A stretch of 64,000 nt of DNA from Acarospora socialis. Lineage: Eukaryota > Ascomycota > Lecanoromycetes > Acarosporales > Acarosporaceae. The position numbers and the translations under genes are program-made. The notes under the pieces are model-generated. The model was given only the letters and a program-made list of their open reading frames with translations, did no database searches and had not been told where the DNA came from. Of this stretch, positions 42,901 to 55,161 are shown one piece after another (position 1 is the stretch's first letter; the number at the start of each line of letters is the position of its first letter). The stretch is from assembly GCA_025617375.2 (NCBI GenBank), contig JAMYGW020000013.1, forward strand, positions 1-64,000. The letters are read 5' to 3'.

Positions 42901-44497
42901 CATGTCCAGCACCCGATGGTGACATCGCTCGAGGTGAAGGTGAAAGCTTCAAGGCGGATTTGGCTGGGGAAACAGACCGTGGCGGGGGCTGATGCCTTAC
43001 TCCATTTGGTGTTTTCAGAATCGGTTGTGGCGGAAAAAGCGCCGCCCTCGCCGGACTCAGTGATTGATGCCTTCCGCCACGTATGCTGTCATTGCCTCTG
43101 GCTAGAGTAGCGTCACTTCCAGAAAGTTTTCGAGTGCTTGTGGCTGGATTGGTCGTGGCTAGCGTTGGTGCGGGTTGACTCGAAGACCGATTGTGCTGTT
43201 GCGGTGTCGAATTCGAAGGAAGAGGACTTTTCTTCCCATTTGCCTTCAAATTGTTCGCAGTAAATTCAGGCCTGACCTTACCCGAACCAGCACCACTACG
43301 TTCCTCCCGCTCTTCGGCCTCTCGATCCTCCCGCACGACGGACGGCTGTTTCGACAGTAAAAGTGCTGCTCTTGTGTTAAACGTAGGAGGTCGCTCTGAC
43401 GGGGCCGAATATTCGGTCGTAGAATCCGAGTCCGATCCATACGATGTGGTAAAACCTGAAGGCTGGCTCCCTTCGTCTAGATCTCTCCCTGGTGCAACCT
43501 TTTTCGTTCTCTTAGGTCCCGAAGCTACAATACCGCCATCTGTAGGTTGTCCTTGATTTGATTGTACAGGTGCGTTCTCAGCTTGACGTCCTTCGCCCGT
43601 GGCATTCTTCTTCTTGACAGGTTGATTCGTAGCTCCTTGTAACGACTGCTGTAGATAACGAACCTCACCCGGTAACATTGTCGTCGTTGCCGGTCGCGAC
43701 GTCGGTTTCCCGCTGGACAGCGTGGTTGTTCGCCTTTCATTTATTGGTGAGATTGGCGGTGAGTTGGGCGCAGAAATAGGCCTCGAGAAATTGATTGAAC
43801 CCTTGCTTCCTGTCCGCTCCAACTCTGCTACGCTCCCCAGGCTCGTTACACGTTGCGCCGATGGTCCGGTGCGTCTCGCTGTCATAACACCGGGCCCTCT
43901 ATCCAAGCTGACACCTCGACCTCCTACTTTCTTGGGCGGTGGAGAACTAACCCGCTGTGGTGGCTCCAAGCTCGAAGCCCTTCGATGCGACTTTTGAGGT
44001 AGTGGTGGAGGAGGCGAAACATAACCTTTTGGCAGCGCGGGAACCGGTGGTGTATTATTATCCACACCCCGAGGAGAAGGTCCCCGACTGGGTGACTGGT
44101 CACGAAAGGTCCTTTCCGTCATCGAGCCAGAGCTGTTTTGCCTCTGTAAGCCACCACCAGGGCGAGCATTACCGGCAGCGGAGCCGAAGGACGACGTGGA
44201 GCCATTCCGCTGAACCATGCGCTTCGTTTGAATCTGTCCGACTGGAGTGGGGGTAGTCGCGTGGGAGCGTAGTGCTGCAGCCGCAGCGGCTGCTGACAGG
44301 TTGGCATTGGAGGTTTGGCTGGCCAAAAAAGCCTGAGTCGCGGCTGTTTGAGCAGATGCTGATGGGGTGGTCTTAATCGGCTGTAGAAGATGACCATATG
44401 TCAGCGTCATGAGTAGGGGCAGTTATCTAGTTTCTAACGGCGCAAAAAGGAAGACTAGACATACCGGATTCGAATGCGCTCTCCTGCGGTGGAACAT
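39995..44497 (-). CDS. Very large disordered Ser/Pro-rich protein (Eis1-like?)
   Basis: Exon 1 44497-44465 (MFHRRRAHSNP), an 84-base intron (44464-44381) and exon 2 44380-39995 give about 1472 residues. The open frame also has an internal ATG at 44410, but the spliced start gives the better N-terminus. The protein is dominated by Ser, Pro, Arg and charged low-complexity segments with an Ala run (NLSAAAAAAALRSHATTPTP), SH3-binding-like polyproline (PPPPLPQK), acidic patches and a basic C-terminus (GKKKRFPMLRKAFGLHD). No enzymatic domain is seen. The N-terminus recalls fungal eisosome-associated Eis1-type proteins, from memory only. A cortical scaffold is a plausible role. Confidence 0.75.
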
Positions 44498-45427
44498 AAT
44501 GCCTTTAAGAACGAGATCGAGATGATCTTTGCTGGCCCAAAGCGACCTCTGCGATTCCCTTTAACCCAACAGATTCCGGCTATGCTGCTGAGACCAGATT
44601 ATCTCTCCATGTTCACCGGCTTTGAATGCTGCTGCTGATATGATGACATAAGGTCGGTATGCCAATGCGCTTGCAACCGTCCAGCAGGCTAAGGTAAGAG
44701 CTTCCAGAAAACTGGGTGAAGGGCAGAAGCGTTGTAAGCCAAGGATATGCTCCGATGAGGTGAAGGAGAATTAAACGGTATGGTGTGATGTTCAGAAAGA
44801 ATAATGAATAGTGTAACGTCTCTGGACAGGGAAAGGCGATGTCTCTGCAGTTTACTGCTGCTGCACATGAAATGGAAACATGGCTCGGGAAGTTGGCTCT
44901 TCGCTTGTTCTTGTTGCTTTTGATTGACTGACTTTGCTGTCTCCGGCAAACAAGGGGGGAGTAAAAGCGCGAAAATGCCAAGACTTAGGAGCCTAGGTAT
45001 AATAAGACTGCGCGTAACGTCAGTGCATCATCATCGTCATCGTTGCAATTCAAACAAACGTTTACTTAGTAGACTCTTACACTACTATAGGTATTTTCAA
45101 TTGCGACACACGCTTGATCCCCAAGCAATTCTATCTTCAAAGCTTCACTCATTACACTAGTTTGTGTTCATACACTTGCCTTACAAATGTTGCTACCTAG
45201 GTACGAAGTACACTACTGGCGGTTGCAGCCCAGGATAGCTTCGGCAGCTAATAGGCAATTGAGGGGATAACTGCCTTTGCTCGATACTCCTAGCTACTCT
45301 TCGCTCTAGTATAACATCATATCGTATATATTATACGGGACCAAGATCGCTGATCAAGCTGTTGACGTGGCTTATGCCAGTGATCTTGTCTTGCATGCAT
45401 TCGACTCTCCAACGTACAAGTCCGAAC
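44498..45427. other. Intergenic, no gene supported
   Basis: Divergent spacer between the large disordered protein gene and the epoxide hydrolase. Open frames here are short and lack protein character. It should contain both promoters; an AT-rich patch (TATCGTATATATTATACG, 45320-45338) lies about 95 bases before the epoxide hydrolase start. Confidence 0.5.
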
Positions 45428-46606
45428 ATGCCAATGTCAAACGCCCTATCTCCATTGCCTTTGCCATCGAGCATCACAGAGCGACAAGTCCAGAGTCCTG
45501 CCTCTGAGCTTTCCTATCACGTCCTGGAGGCCGGCAGGACATCGGCACGAGATCGACCACTTCTCCTGCTCCTCCATGGCTTTCCCGAGATTGCGTACTC
45601 TTGGCGCAAAGTCATGCCACAACTGGCCGACGCTGGATATTACGTAGTCGCCTTCGACCAGCGAGGCTATGGGAGGACGACCGGGTGGGATACTGCAGAG
45701 TTCGGCGAGGTCGACCTGCGAACATTCTCCGTGACCAATCTTGTGCGAGATGTGATTGTATTGATATATGCTCTGGGATACAAGCATGTCAGTTGTGTTG
45801 TCGGGCATGACTTTGGAGCGGTGACAGCTTCGCTGTGTGCCTTGACGAGACCGGACTTCTTCGAGAGTGTCGTTCTGATGAGCCACCCTTTCAAAGGAGC
45901 ACCCACTCTGCCGTTCAATGTCGCCAATGAGGCATCGCACGAAGAGAGAGGAAGTACATCCGATATCCACAACGACCTGGCGAAGCTCTCAGAACCAAGG
46001 AAACACTACAAGTGGTACTACTCGACGGAACCAGCAAACCAAGAAATGTCCAATCCGCCGGATGGCCTGCATGACTTTCTCCGAGGCTACTTCCACCTAA
46101 AAAGCGCGGATTGGAAGGGCAACAACCCACATACTCTGAAAGCATGGACGGCGACAGAACTCGCAAAGATGCCCAACTACTACATCATGCCCCTGCATTC
46201 TGGGATGCGGGAGGCAGTCGCTAAGGACATGGCAAACGAGGACATGGAAGAGGTTCAGAAGAAAGGCTCGCAGTGGTTGCCAGACCAAGAACTAAACGTA
46301 TACGCACAAGAGTATGGCCGTACCGGTTTTCAAGGTGGGTTGAATTGGTACCGTGTCCAGACGGATCCGAAGAATCTGAAAGAGCTCGACATGTTCGCCG
46401 GAAAGAAAATCGAGAGACCTTGCCTGTTCATATCAGGTGAGCAAGATTGGGGTGTTTATCAAGAGCCCGGCGTGATTGAGAAAATGTCGGAAGTGTGCTC
46501 GGATTTTCGAGGAGTGAAGATGATCGAGCGTGCCGGACACTGGGTCCAGCAAGAGCAACCGCAGAGGGTGGTGAATGAAATTCTCGGCTTTCTGCAGAAT
46601 CTCTAG
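45428..46606 (+). CDS. Alpha/beta hydrolase, epoxide hydrolase type
   Basis: An intronless frame, 392 residues from ATG 45428. Upstream in-frame ATGs at 45374 and 45395 are possible starts. It has HGFPEIAYSWR (oxyanion HGxP, residues 50-60), DQRGYGRTTGW, the nucleophile elbow VGHDFGA with Asp128 as expected for epoxide hydrolases, an acid region GEQDWGVY and the catalytic His371 in ERAGHWVQQEQP. A cap domain occupies the middle, with Tyr residues (NYYIMPLH) that could activate the epoxide. It is probably soluble and cytosolic. Substrates in fungi range from fatty-acid epoxides to xenobiotics; none can be assigned. The nearby MFS exporter gives a loose detoxification theme. Confidence 0.88.
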   Translation: MPMSNALSPLPLPSSITERQVQSPASELSYHVLEAGRTSARDRPLLLLLHGFPEIAYSWRKVMPQLADAGYYVVAFDQRGYGRTTGWDTAEFGEVDLRTFSVTNLVRDVIVLIYALGYKHVSCVVGHDFGAVTASLCALTRPDFFESVVLMSHPFKGAPTLPFNVANEASHEERGSTSDIHNDLAKLSEPRKHYKWYYSTEPANQEMSNPPDGLHDFLRGYFHLKSADWKGNNPHTLKAWTATELAKMPNYYIMPLHSGMREAVAKDMANEDMEEVQKKGSQWLPDQELNVYAQEYGRTGFQGGLNWYRVQTDPKNLKELDMFAGKKIERPCLFISGEQDWGVYQEPGVIEKMSEVCSDFRGVKMIERAGHWVQQEQPQRVVNEILGFLQNL

Positions 46607-46860
46607 ACTTGTTTGTGTTAGCAAGACAATATTATGCATGGACTTTGACTTGTCTACATGTGAAGTGACGCGAATCTCAAGCTATGATTTTGTCACTGCC
46701 GTTGTGTCTGTCGATTATTTTCTCCACTGCGGAAGGTGAATCTCAACCCTATGCCAAGACTGTGCGTCACTTACGGTCGTCTCACCGCTGAAAATTTCTA
46801 CCATCACCATACCTAACTCATGTGTCTGCAATCTTCCCTTGAACAAGCGGTGACAACAGT

Positions 46861-48890
46861 ATGGGTATGGGAATTCGTCAGTGCTGTGATCGACTTCAGG
46901 CATGGCGATCCTCAAAGATGTTTATCTTGGTGACTATCACACTTGGCCTCTTTGCCGGTAAGGTCATCCTTCATCCTTCGACCAAACATTCTCCGTGTTG
47001 GCTTCTGTCTGTACTCTTTTCAAGCAGCTGCTAACACCCATTTGACTTGCAGAACTCTTCCTCTACGGTTTCATTGTCCCAATCCTGCCGTATATGCTAC
47101 AGAAACGCATCGGTGTCGACAAACATAAAACTCAGAGCGTCACGTCGAACCTTCTTGGTATATTCGCAGGTATCCAGATACTCATGGGTCCGGTAATAGG
47201 CATCCTAGCGGATAGGACGTCGCGTCGACAAAGTCCTCTTTTGTTTGGTTTGTTTGTGGCCCTGGCCGGGACGATACTCATGGCGGTGACTCTACGAGGT
47301 ATGCTGGTCCATTACATCTCACCACAGCAAGTACTTACCCTATCATTACAGTCTCTATGCTCTACGTTGCCCGGGTCGCACAAGGGTTTGCGGCTTCGGT
47401 CATCTGGATTGTCGGGTCAGCCACGTTGGCAGATACTGTTGGAGCAGACAATATGGGAAAGACCCTGGGTACGATTTCCATCTTCACGACCGCCGGTCAG
47501 TTTGCCGGACCCATGGTGGGAGGTCTACTCTTGGAGACGGCCGGATACTGGGCTGCTTGGTGCACTGCTGTCGGCATCGTAAGCATATTCTCCTGAGTCC
47601 CAAGCTGCGCCTTTGGCTCACTGTTTGACGTCTATAGCTCCTCGTCGATGTTGTCATGCGACTTGCCATGGTCGAACGTCCTAGGAAGATCGCCGTCACA
47701 CAGGAACATGATGTTTGCGCCCATTATGCTTCCTGCATCGCCGAACAACCTATACAACCGGGGATCATATCATTCCCTCCAGAGTTCTCATCGCATGGAG
47801 TGAGGCCATCAAGCCCATTGAGACCGCACACATCTGCCTCTGAGACAGTCTCGTCGGTGAAATCTTCATCGTCGATGATAACAGTTATTCGAACTGTATC
47901 GATCACCTCCGAATTAACTCCTCCGGTCGAGGTTGATCCTCCCAACCTCCCTCCCACAACGGAGACCACCCCTCTCATCCCTACTCAAGAAGTCTCCGTC
48001 ACTACTCGAGGTCTTGTCAGTGAGATTTCGACCCTTGGCTTCTACCTCCTGGCACTTCGGCAGAAGCGTATCATCGGGGCCATATTCTGCAGCCTGACCT
48101 TTGCCATCATGGTCTCTTCCTTCGATGCCACCATACCTCTGCACGTTCAGGAAGTCTTTGGCTGGGGTAGCTTTCCGGCAGGGTTGATGTTTGTGGCTCT
48201 TCAAGCACCTGGTGCTGTATTCGGTCCTATATGTGGCTGGCTACGAGACCGGTGAGTTAACCAAGACTTTTACATACTTGTATAAGACTAACATAATGCA
48301 GTGTAGGTGTTCGGTACCCTACCACCGCAGGTTATCTTCTGATTGCTCCACTCCTCTTTGCGCTTGGCTTGCCAGGTGAAGTAGCTGCCGAGTGGGCATC
48401 TGGCACATCCGGAAAAGCATGGTACATCACAATCCTGACCTGCATCGGTGTAGTCAACAATCTAGTCAATGCCACAGGCGCCATAGAGTGTGCTTGTAAG
48501 TCATCAAACCACCAGGCACAGGACAACCGATGCTGACAAAGATCAGTGGTCATCGAGGCGCTGGAGAGAGATGATCCAGGTATCTTCGGACCGAACGGTG
48601 GATATTCGCGTCTATACTCCATTCAAGGCGTGGCTTATACGATGGGCATGCTGATCGGGCCCGAACTTACCGGCTTGCTCACCAACACGGTAGGGTATAG
48701 GGTAATGACGACGGTCTTATGTACGTGACGCAGGTCCCTTATCAGCATGGAGTTCGTGCTGATCTTACTGCTTGAATACATAGCTGCTCAAGCACTCGTC
48801 GCTTCAATCGTTGCCTTTACTCTACTGGGTCCACGACGTAGCAAGTCAGACCCGTCCGTAGGTCAAGAGAACTACCGTGAAGAGGGATGA
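46861..48890 (+). CDS. MFS transporter, DHA1/vesicular-amine-transporter-like
   Basis: Seven exons (46861-46957, 47053-47298, 47352-47578, 47638-48251, 48302-48495, 48547-48720, 48784-48890) with in-phase introns of 50-95 bases give 552 residues. Helix 1 is MFILVTITLGLFAELFLYGF and is followed by VPILPYML. MFS motif A-like GPVIGILADRTSRRQ follows helix 2, and RVAQGFAASVIWIVGSATLADTV resembles motif B/C regions. A long cytoplasmic loop (Ser/Pro/Thr-rich, about residues 210-310) separates the two six-helix halves, and the second half ends in VASIVAFTLLGPRRS. The domain layout fits proton-driven drug or metabolite export at the plasma or vacuolar membrane. The substrate is unknown. The start was chosen because AWRSSK then leads directly into helix 1, as is usual for this group. 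Confidence 0.88.
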
Positions 48891-50838
48891 ATAATGTTCT
48901 GTTGAGAGAGAGAGAGAGAGCCATCGATCGAACACAGCTTCTACGAACTGCCCAAGGCTGATACGAGGGTTACATCAAGCTTGGAAGCCAATCTTCCATG
49001 ACCCCCAATCGTCGTGATCTGGCATCGTCGTGTCGTGTCGATTCGAGCCCTGGCCTCCGACCCACACTCTAGCTTGAAAACCATGCTGATAGCAACAATA
49101 GATAGCTCTTAGTTTTAGCCCCAGATATTTAGAGAGAAAAGCCTTTGCGGTTGTTGTTAGGCTTGGTATTAGTGTTTCAAAACGAGTAACGATCGAGCCT
49201 TCAACCATCTCTGCCTGCTTATCGATTATTCCACTGCTGTACTACCTCCCGTGTCCTGTAATGTCACTCCAATCTACTAGAGAGGATATTACAACGTACA
49301 TCCTTCAAATAACCCTCCCCGCAGCAGCGACCCACTGGCCGAAAGCGGGCGTATAACCTCTTCTCAACAAACTGGCCCTTCTCCAATCCACCTAGCTACC
49401 TATGGAGCGTTTTCCCTTCCCACCTCCTCAGACATCTTTCCACGCTAGCCCCACTCCGACGACAAGATCCTCACATGGTATAATCGCTCCAATGGACCAC
49501 ACCCTCTCAGTGCAGCAAAGGACGCCTCCAGACAGCAACCGATATCGTATCCTCCCCCGAGGTCGCCGCACACATCTAGCCCACCTACACCAGCAACCCA
49601 TGCTGCTTGCTTGCTTGCCGGGTATCTATCCCTCCGTCCCGACTAGACTGCCGCAACAGATAATGTAGATCTTCCCTAGATCTCGACTGCAGATCAACGA
49701 AGACCGTACAAAGTGCACTACACTTGCACCAAGCGGAGCCGAGCCATCCGTCCCGACGGCGGAATCCGTGCATGTCTGTTCTCGACTCGGGGCGGTCGGG
49801 AAACAGAACGGATTTGGCAGCCATGCTGGGACGGAGACGGAGGAAGAGGAGAGGGGAGGAGAGGGGAGGGCGGTGGTAGGTGAAAGGCGAAAGGTGAAGG
49901 GAGAGGAAAGGGGTGCCTGGTTTGAGGGTAGGGGATGGGGCTGTGTTGCGATACGCGGCTTGCGTCGGGGGATTGGTGGCGAGGAGAGCGCTTTCTGGTA
50001 AGGCGTTTAGGGCTGGTGGTTAGGTGGTTAGGGTCTGCAACGGATATATATGGTTAGGTGGTTAGATGGTTGAGGTTTTGGAATTGAGCGAGCGAGGGCG
50101 GTTGGTGGGTAGGTAGGTGGATTATATGGTATGTTTTTTTGCTCTGGTGCTGGTGCGTTGCGATCAAGGCGAGGACCGTTGTGTCGGATTGATGCTTTAG
50201 GTAGGACTTCGATGAGTGCGTGGAATTGGTCCGAGGCAGGTACGTAAGGTTGGTACCTTGGGAGGAGGAGGGAGTATCAAATGTGCGTTTTGATTTTCTG
50301 GGTAGGTAAGAAGACGTCAGGGAGTAGGATTATCGCCGTCGTCGTTATCGTCGTCGTCGTCTTCTGCTATGACTGTGAGCATCTTCTAGCTGTCGGGGAC
50401 AACATTGAGATTGTTTAGGAGTCAGTTGCGGAGTAACACAGCGTTCACTAGGTCCATGTCATTGTTGAAATTGGAGATCAGATGAAGATAGACGTAGATT
50501 TGTTTGATCTTTAACTGAGTAAGATAGTAAGTAAGCCATGACCATAGAAGGTGCCCTTCCGTCCTCCTGTGCTGTGCTCCGTACGCCTTGAGAGAAAACG
50601 ACAAGAGGATCATGCAACGTGGGTCAATATCCTGATCCCTTTCCAAAGATGACGATGATGATCTATACAGAGAGAGGTAATAGAGATGGGAAATAGATGG
50701 TAAGGCACTATTGTAGAGTGCAACACGCGCCTGCCAAGTGCGGCAACGACCAAACCCTTGTGCTCGCTACCTTCCTGGGCCGTCAGTTCAGCCTCAGAAC
50801 AGGAGCCAAGGGAAGGCAATCATAGCGCGGTCCGAGCC
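48891..50838. other. Long intergenic region with simple repeats
   Basis: A GA dinucleotide run lies at 48905-48921, a G-rich low-complexity stretch (GGAGGAGAGGGGAGG) around 49840-50130 and a GTC/CGT trinucleotide run at 50334-50362. A plus-strand frame at 49402-49668 has no recognisable protein character. I see no gene. Confidence 0.55.
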
Positions 50839-51694
50839 CTATACCAACGCTGCAACAAGCCCGGCTAACAGCAAAGGTGCAAAAGCCAAGTATGACGTTG
50901 ACGACAAAGATGGTGCTGCGGCGGAAAGACTGGTGGTCGTGAAGACCATTTGAAAGCTTAAGTCCGACGAGTTGAAGCAGTTTGAAGTATTGACTTCCGC
51001 CACGTCATGTGGGTCGGCGAAGGTGATGTCCACGCACTGCGATTCAATTGTCAGTCTGTCGGTCTCATCTAATCGCGGGTGACGGTTGGAGGACGCACGT
51101 TGTACAGCGCCCCACCGTGGAGGCCAGTTTCGATGACTTGTATCGTCGCATTATCGCCAATCTTGACGCTCGCGTTGGGCGCGTTGACAGGCAGTGGAAC
51201 ATGTGGCAGACAGAATGTACCCGGGTATTGCGTCCTCGTAGGTCCCTGGATTTGAAATGGGGGAACCATGGGGTTCGACATGTTGGGCGCGTTGGTAGTG
51301 AAGCCCATGTTGATGTAGAAGAATGCCGTTGGGTGACCGACATCCCAGCCGGGTTGGATAGCGATAGCGCCGCCGGTGATGGGCCACAGGGTACGGTTTG
51401 TTGATGTCGGCATGCCGCCGCCTGGTGGTCGTTCTCAATCAGAGATCGTTTGAGGGACGGTGAAGGACGAAGGACAGACTTACATGGATACATCCATTGC
51501 ATGCCATACGGAAAGGTCCCATTAGCTTCGCCCAATCCATTCGTTTCGACTACGGTTCCATTTTTGATTAGATTGTTTCCTCTGTAGCCTGGGTATGTGA
51601 TGACGGTATGAGCGGCGACGAGGGAGATGTAGGCTGAGAGAAGGGTCGCGGTCGCGATGGTGGTAAGCGAGGGTGATAATGTTCTCGACCGCAT
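50839..51694 (-). CDS. BIM1/LPMO-like GPI-anchored copper protein
   Basis: Exons 51694-51484, 51421-51099 and 51036-50839 (two 62-base introns) give 243 residues. The signal peptide ends in SLVAA, leaving mature HTVITYPGYRGNNL, so His is the first residue, as required for the copper brace of LPMO-related proteins. MQWMYPCGGMPTSTNRTLWP, GHPTAFFYINMGF, GTFCLPHVPLP and CVDITFADP follow, matching the X325/BIM1-like group. The C-terminus (SSTSYLAFAPLLLAGLVAALV) is a GPI signal. The family binds copper at the cell surface and in Cryptococcus Bim1 supports copper uptake; it lacks proven oxidative polysaccharide activity. The substitution pattern was not checked against structures. Confidence 0.88.
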
Positions 51695-52990
51695 TGTGAA
51701 GATCTCCTCCTTTTGTATTCCTCTTTCAACGAAATATCCAAGATCTACTGCCTGTTCTCGTCTGATGGCTGTAACACGATATATTCCTATCGTTGTCGTC
51801 GATGTCGAGGTCGGCGTCGTGGTCGTCAAGGTAGAAAAGCGGAGTAAATCAACCCATCGTTTTCAGTTTCAACCCGGGGCGATACAGCACTTAAGGGACG
51901 AGGGAAAGACCCTCCCCAAGCGCCGAACGTGATGCAGTGCGACCCGACAGGGCTGCACGAGGATTGGTTGAAAAAGGTACAAGATGCCTGTCGAAGTATG
52001 GGTGGGCTTCGCTGGACTGCAGGTCACCAGTTACCAGGGCAGGCCAACCGCTGTGGAATCAGTCGAGAGATGGGTCGACTGGTCGGGGCGGCTGCATAGG
52101 AACTGGAATTCGATTCGATCAACATTCATGGCGATTGACGAATGAGAAGACAGAAGGGGCTCGAGTAAGTGCAGCGTTCGATGTGATGGGCTGTCGAGCA
52201 GACGGATGTGCTATGATGGAAGCGGTAAAGACAGTCTGGACATGCAGCATCGGGCGCTTGGAAGAGGATATCCCGCCTTTAGCGACGAATCGAGCATGGT
52301 CGAGAATCGTCCCATGTGCAGACTGCAAGTAGACCCTGCAAGATGAAGCTTCAAGCAGGATGGGAAAGCTTTGATGTGTGACTCTCTTACGAGCATACGC
52401 GCTGAGAGCAATGATGAACGGAGTCGTGTAGGGCATAATTTGAGAACTTGCTGTTCCACCCTGCTACCAAAAGTTGAGAGCCATGGTTCGTTAAGAGATG
52501 ATTATCCACGCCGTAAGGTCGCAGCCTGCCGTCGAGGTACCCGTTCCGGATCCGTCTTACTTTCCTCGATCCGCACGAGTTGACTTGCGATAGAAACATG
52601 ATCGACATCAGCTCTCAAGCGTAGATAATTATAGCCAACGGTAAACGGAACCACGCATGTATGTGTAACTTGGCAGACATCGGACCCATTAAGATGGAGA
52701 AATTGTTTCAGCCTCGCCGTGGAGGATATTGTATACTCCAACCTGGATGCCGAGTGAGAGATCACCAAAGCACAACATTGTCAATCATGGTTATGTTGTG
52801 GATGGTTCGATCCTCTCCAAGAGTGACATCGCAAGTGCCCGAACATACTGTATCTTTAGCAATTGATGATGAACCAGCATAACTCGTGTGAAAACCGCCG
52901 CAACAATAAAGCCGACTGGAACACCCTATCAATATCATTAAAAGACCAGTAACCACAGCACCACATCGCCCTCAATTATCAAATTCAAAA
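51695..52990. other. Intergenic, no gene supported
   Basis: Divergent spacer of 1.3 kb between the BIM1-like and SRR1-like genes. Several overlapping short frames exist on both strands but none shows domain-like sequence. Both promoters must lie here. Confidence 0.5.
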
Positions 52991-54176
52991 ATGCCCCACA
53001 CATCCCATCGCCACCGCCAAACCTCCCGCCCCCAACGGACCCAAACCACCGACGCAAACGGCTGGACGACGATCCAGCACGGTCCCAAACCCTCACCATC
53101 TCCTCGCCGCCCTACACTTCCAAGCCCCTCCCTCTGCACTTCGTCCACATCCTCACCCAGCAGCGCCCCCTCTATATCATCATCCGACCTACAAGCCCTA
53201 GAAACCCACTACGCACACCACAAGCACCTCTGGACGACCTCGACCTGCGCCGCCACGCTACGGACCATTCTCGCCGAGCGGGTGGAGAGAAACGACATGC
53301 CGGAGGTGAGAAACTGCGTCGTTCTCGGTCTGGGTTCGCTCTCGTCCGCATATACGCCGGGAGCGGCGAGGAAGTCCCTTCTGCAACTCGCTGCGCTGGA
53401 AGATGTGCTTGAGTGTTTGAGTGCGTTCTCTCCGCCTTTCACTTGCATTGCCGTCTCGGTCGCGGTCCGCTCCGAACTGATGGGGATCGAAGCAGAGACG
53501 CGATTTCCGCACCTCAGAGACGTCATCTACGCGCAAGACCCTGCTTTTGAGGCACTAGACATTGCGTTTTTGGCAAGCCGGGGCGTGACGGTGCTGGAGG
53601 TGCCGGGGGCGAGTGAGAGGGTGGGGAGGGGGACGGTTTTGTATGCGCCGCATTGTGCGAGGTCGGCGTATATGGATGCGTTGGGTGGTGCGCCTGGGAA
53701 GAGGGGTGGAGGGATGGGGGAAGAGGATGGGTGGGAGGTTGGAGGGGAAGAAGGGGAAGAACGTGAAGAAGGGCCGGCGTTGGTGCTTGGGAATGATGTT
53801 GCGGCTTTGATTGATGGGTACGTTGTACCTCTTCGTTTGCCTATTTTTACTGCGTGTTTCGAATTTGGATTTGGTTGTGGGTTTGGGCTGTGCGAGGGCA
53901 AAGGAGGGATGGAAACTGGGGTACAATGACCACCGGCGAGAGAGGCGGCGTGGTGGTATGATGACATGACCCTGGCTTACTGGCTGATGTGATGGTTTTG
54001 CACATAGGAAGATCGAGACCCCGCCATCTATGACACGAATTGGGAAGGCGTTTCTCGGCGCCGAAGGGCGGAGATCGGTAGCTTTTCCGCGGTTCGAGGC
54101 TGATGAGACAGTCTTTTGGGACATGCGGATTTACTGGAGGGGGCGGGAAGATGTCAAGCAGAAAGAGAATGGATGA
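52991..54176 (+). CDS. SRR1-like domain protein
   Basis: Exon 1 52991-53817, a 190-base intron and exon 2 54008-54176, in phase, give about 331 residues. A Ser/Pro-rich N-terminus (NGWTTIQHGP) precedes the SRR1-like core: CVVLGLGSLSS, LQLAALEDVLECL, YAQDPAFEALDIAFLASRGV, VLYAPHCARSAYMDAL and ALVLGNDVAALIDG. An acidic Gly/Glu-rich insertion interrupts the domain. Exon 2 supplies the end (GRRSVAFPRFEADETVFWDM). SRR1 proteins were named from Arabidopsis light and clock signalling and yeast Ber1; their biochemistry is unsettled. The intron is longer than its neighbours and the donor GTACGT is good. Confidence 0.82.
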
Positions 54177-55161
54177 GACGAGCGTGCTCGCCATTGCTGG
54201 ACGTCAAAGGGGGACGCTCGGACCACACCCTTCTGCCTCACAAGGTCCCCTCCGTTCCGCTCTGCATTCGAGCCTCCAGCCTCACCCCTCGCCAGTGTCG
54301 AGTCCCCACCGACGTTTTCACCACCCGCAAAGCAACTGATCACAGACGCGAAATGCATGAATACTGGTTAGGCATTCCCGGTTCTTGGGTGCGCAACAGT
54401 GGGCGTGCGTAGCTCATCCCCTTCCTGGCAGTGGCGGTCCTTTCGCGGAGGGAGGGTCCGGGATGAGTATGGTGGGTCATTATACACAACAGAAGCAAAA
54501 TTACGTTCAGCGCAGCACGTATCTGAGACAGGAAGCCTGCCTTCCCGAATACGTCCCTGCAAAACATCTCGTCCACATCATCTCACGGGAACCGATGTGC
54601 AAGTCCCTCCCTTTTCGTACACTTCCTCCCCGGCGCTTCGCACTCCTCAACGCCCAACCATCAAACAAGAACTCAGATGCAGACTTCATACGAAGTATAG
54701 ACGTTCCACTTACATCCTTCGGGATCTTCACACACGTTTTAAGAAGAGATGGCGCCTATATGAACAGCAGCTCTCCCTTCCGTTTTATCCAAGGCCTTCG
54801 AGAGCTCCTAGATACCTTTCCCGGCGTTGTGCTTCAAGATAAGAGGAGTTACCTGATGGGTCGGGATTGTGAGGAGGGGTGTTGAGTTAGGGTCCGTTAG
54901 TTTTCAAATTGCGGATAGATTGAGTATCGAAATGAGAAGGTGCTCGATGATGATGGCAATGGACAGGATATAGGGTCGTGGGAGCGAGATGTAGATACAG
55001 AGACAACCGCGTGTACGAACGACACGTACGAGTATATACAGCCTCATCACTGACCCTCTAACCGGACATTATTTCCCTCCCCTCTCATCTGACCAAACCA
55101 TGCACCATCCTCCCGCCTACGCATATCCTCCTCCGTCGCGTCTCTCCAGACCATGTCCCAT
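54177..55161. other. Intergenic, no gene supported
   Basis: A plus-strand frame of 166 residues (54385-54885) is open but competes with another open frame on the same strand, and neither resembles a known protein. I treat it as chance. The region lies between convergent genes and should contain the 3' ends of both. Confidence 0.45.

Noticed and set aside
54385-54885. Plus-strand 166-residue frame
   Set aside because: A second frame on the same strand is equally open, and neither has recognisable protein features.
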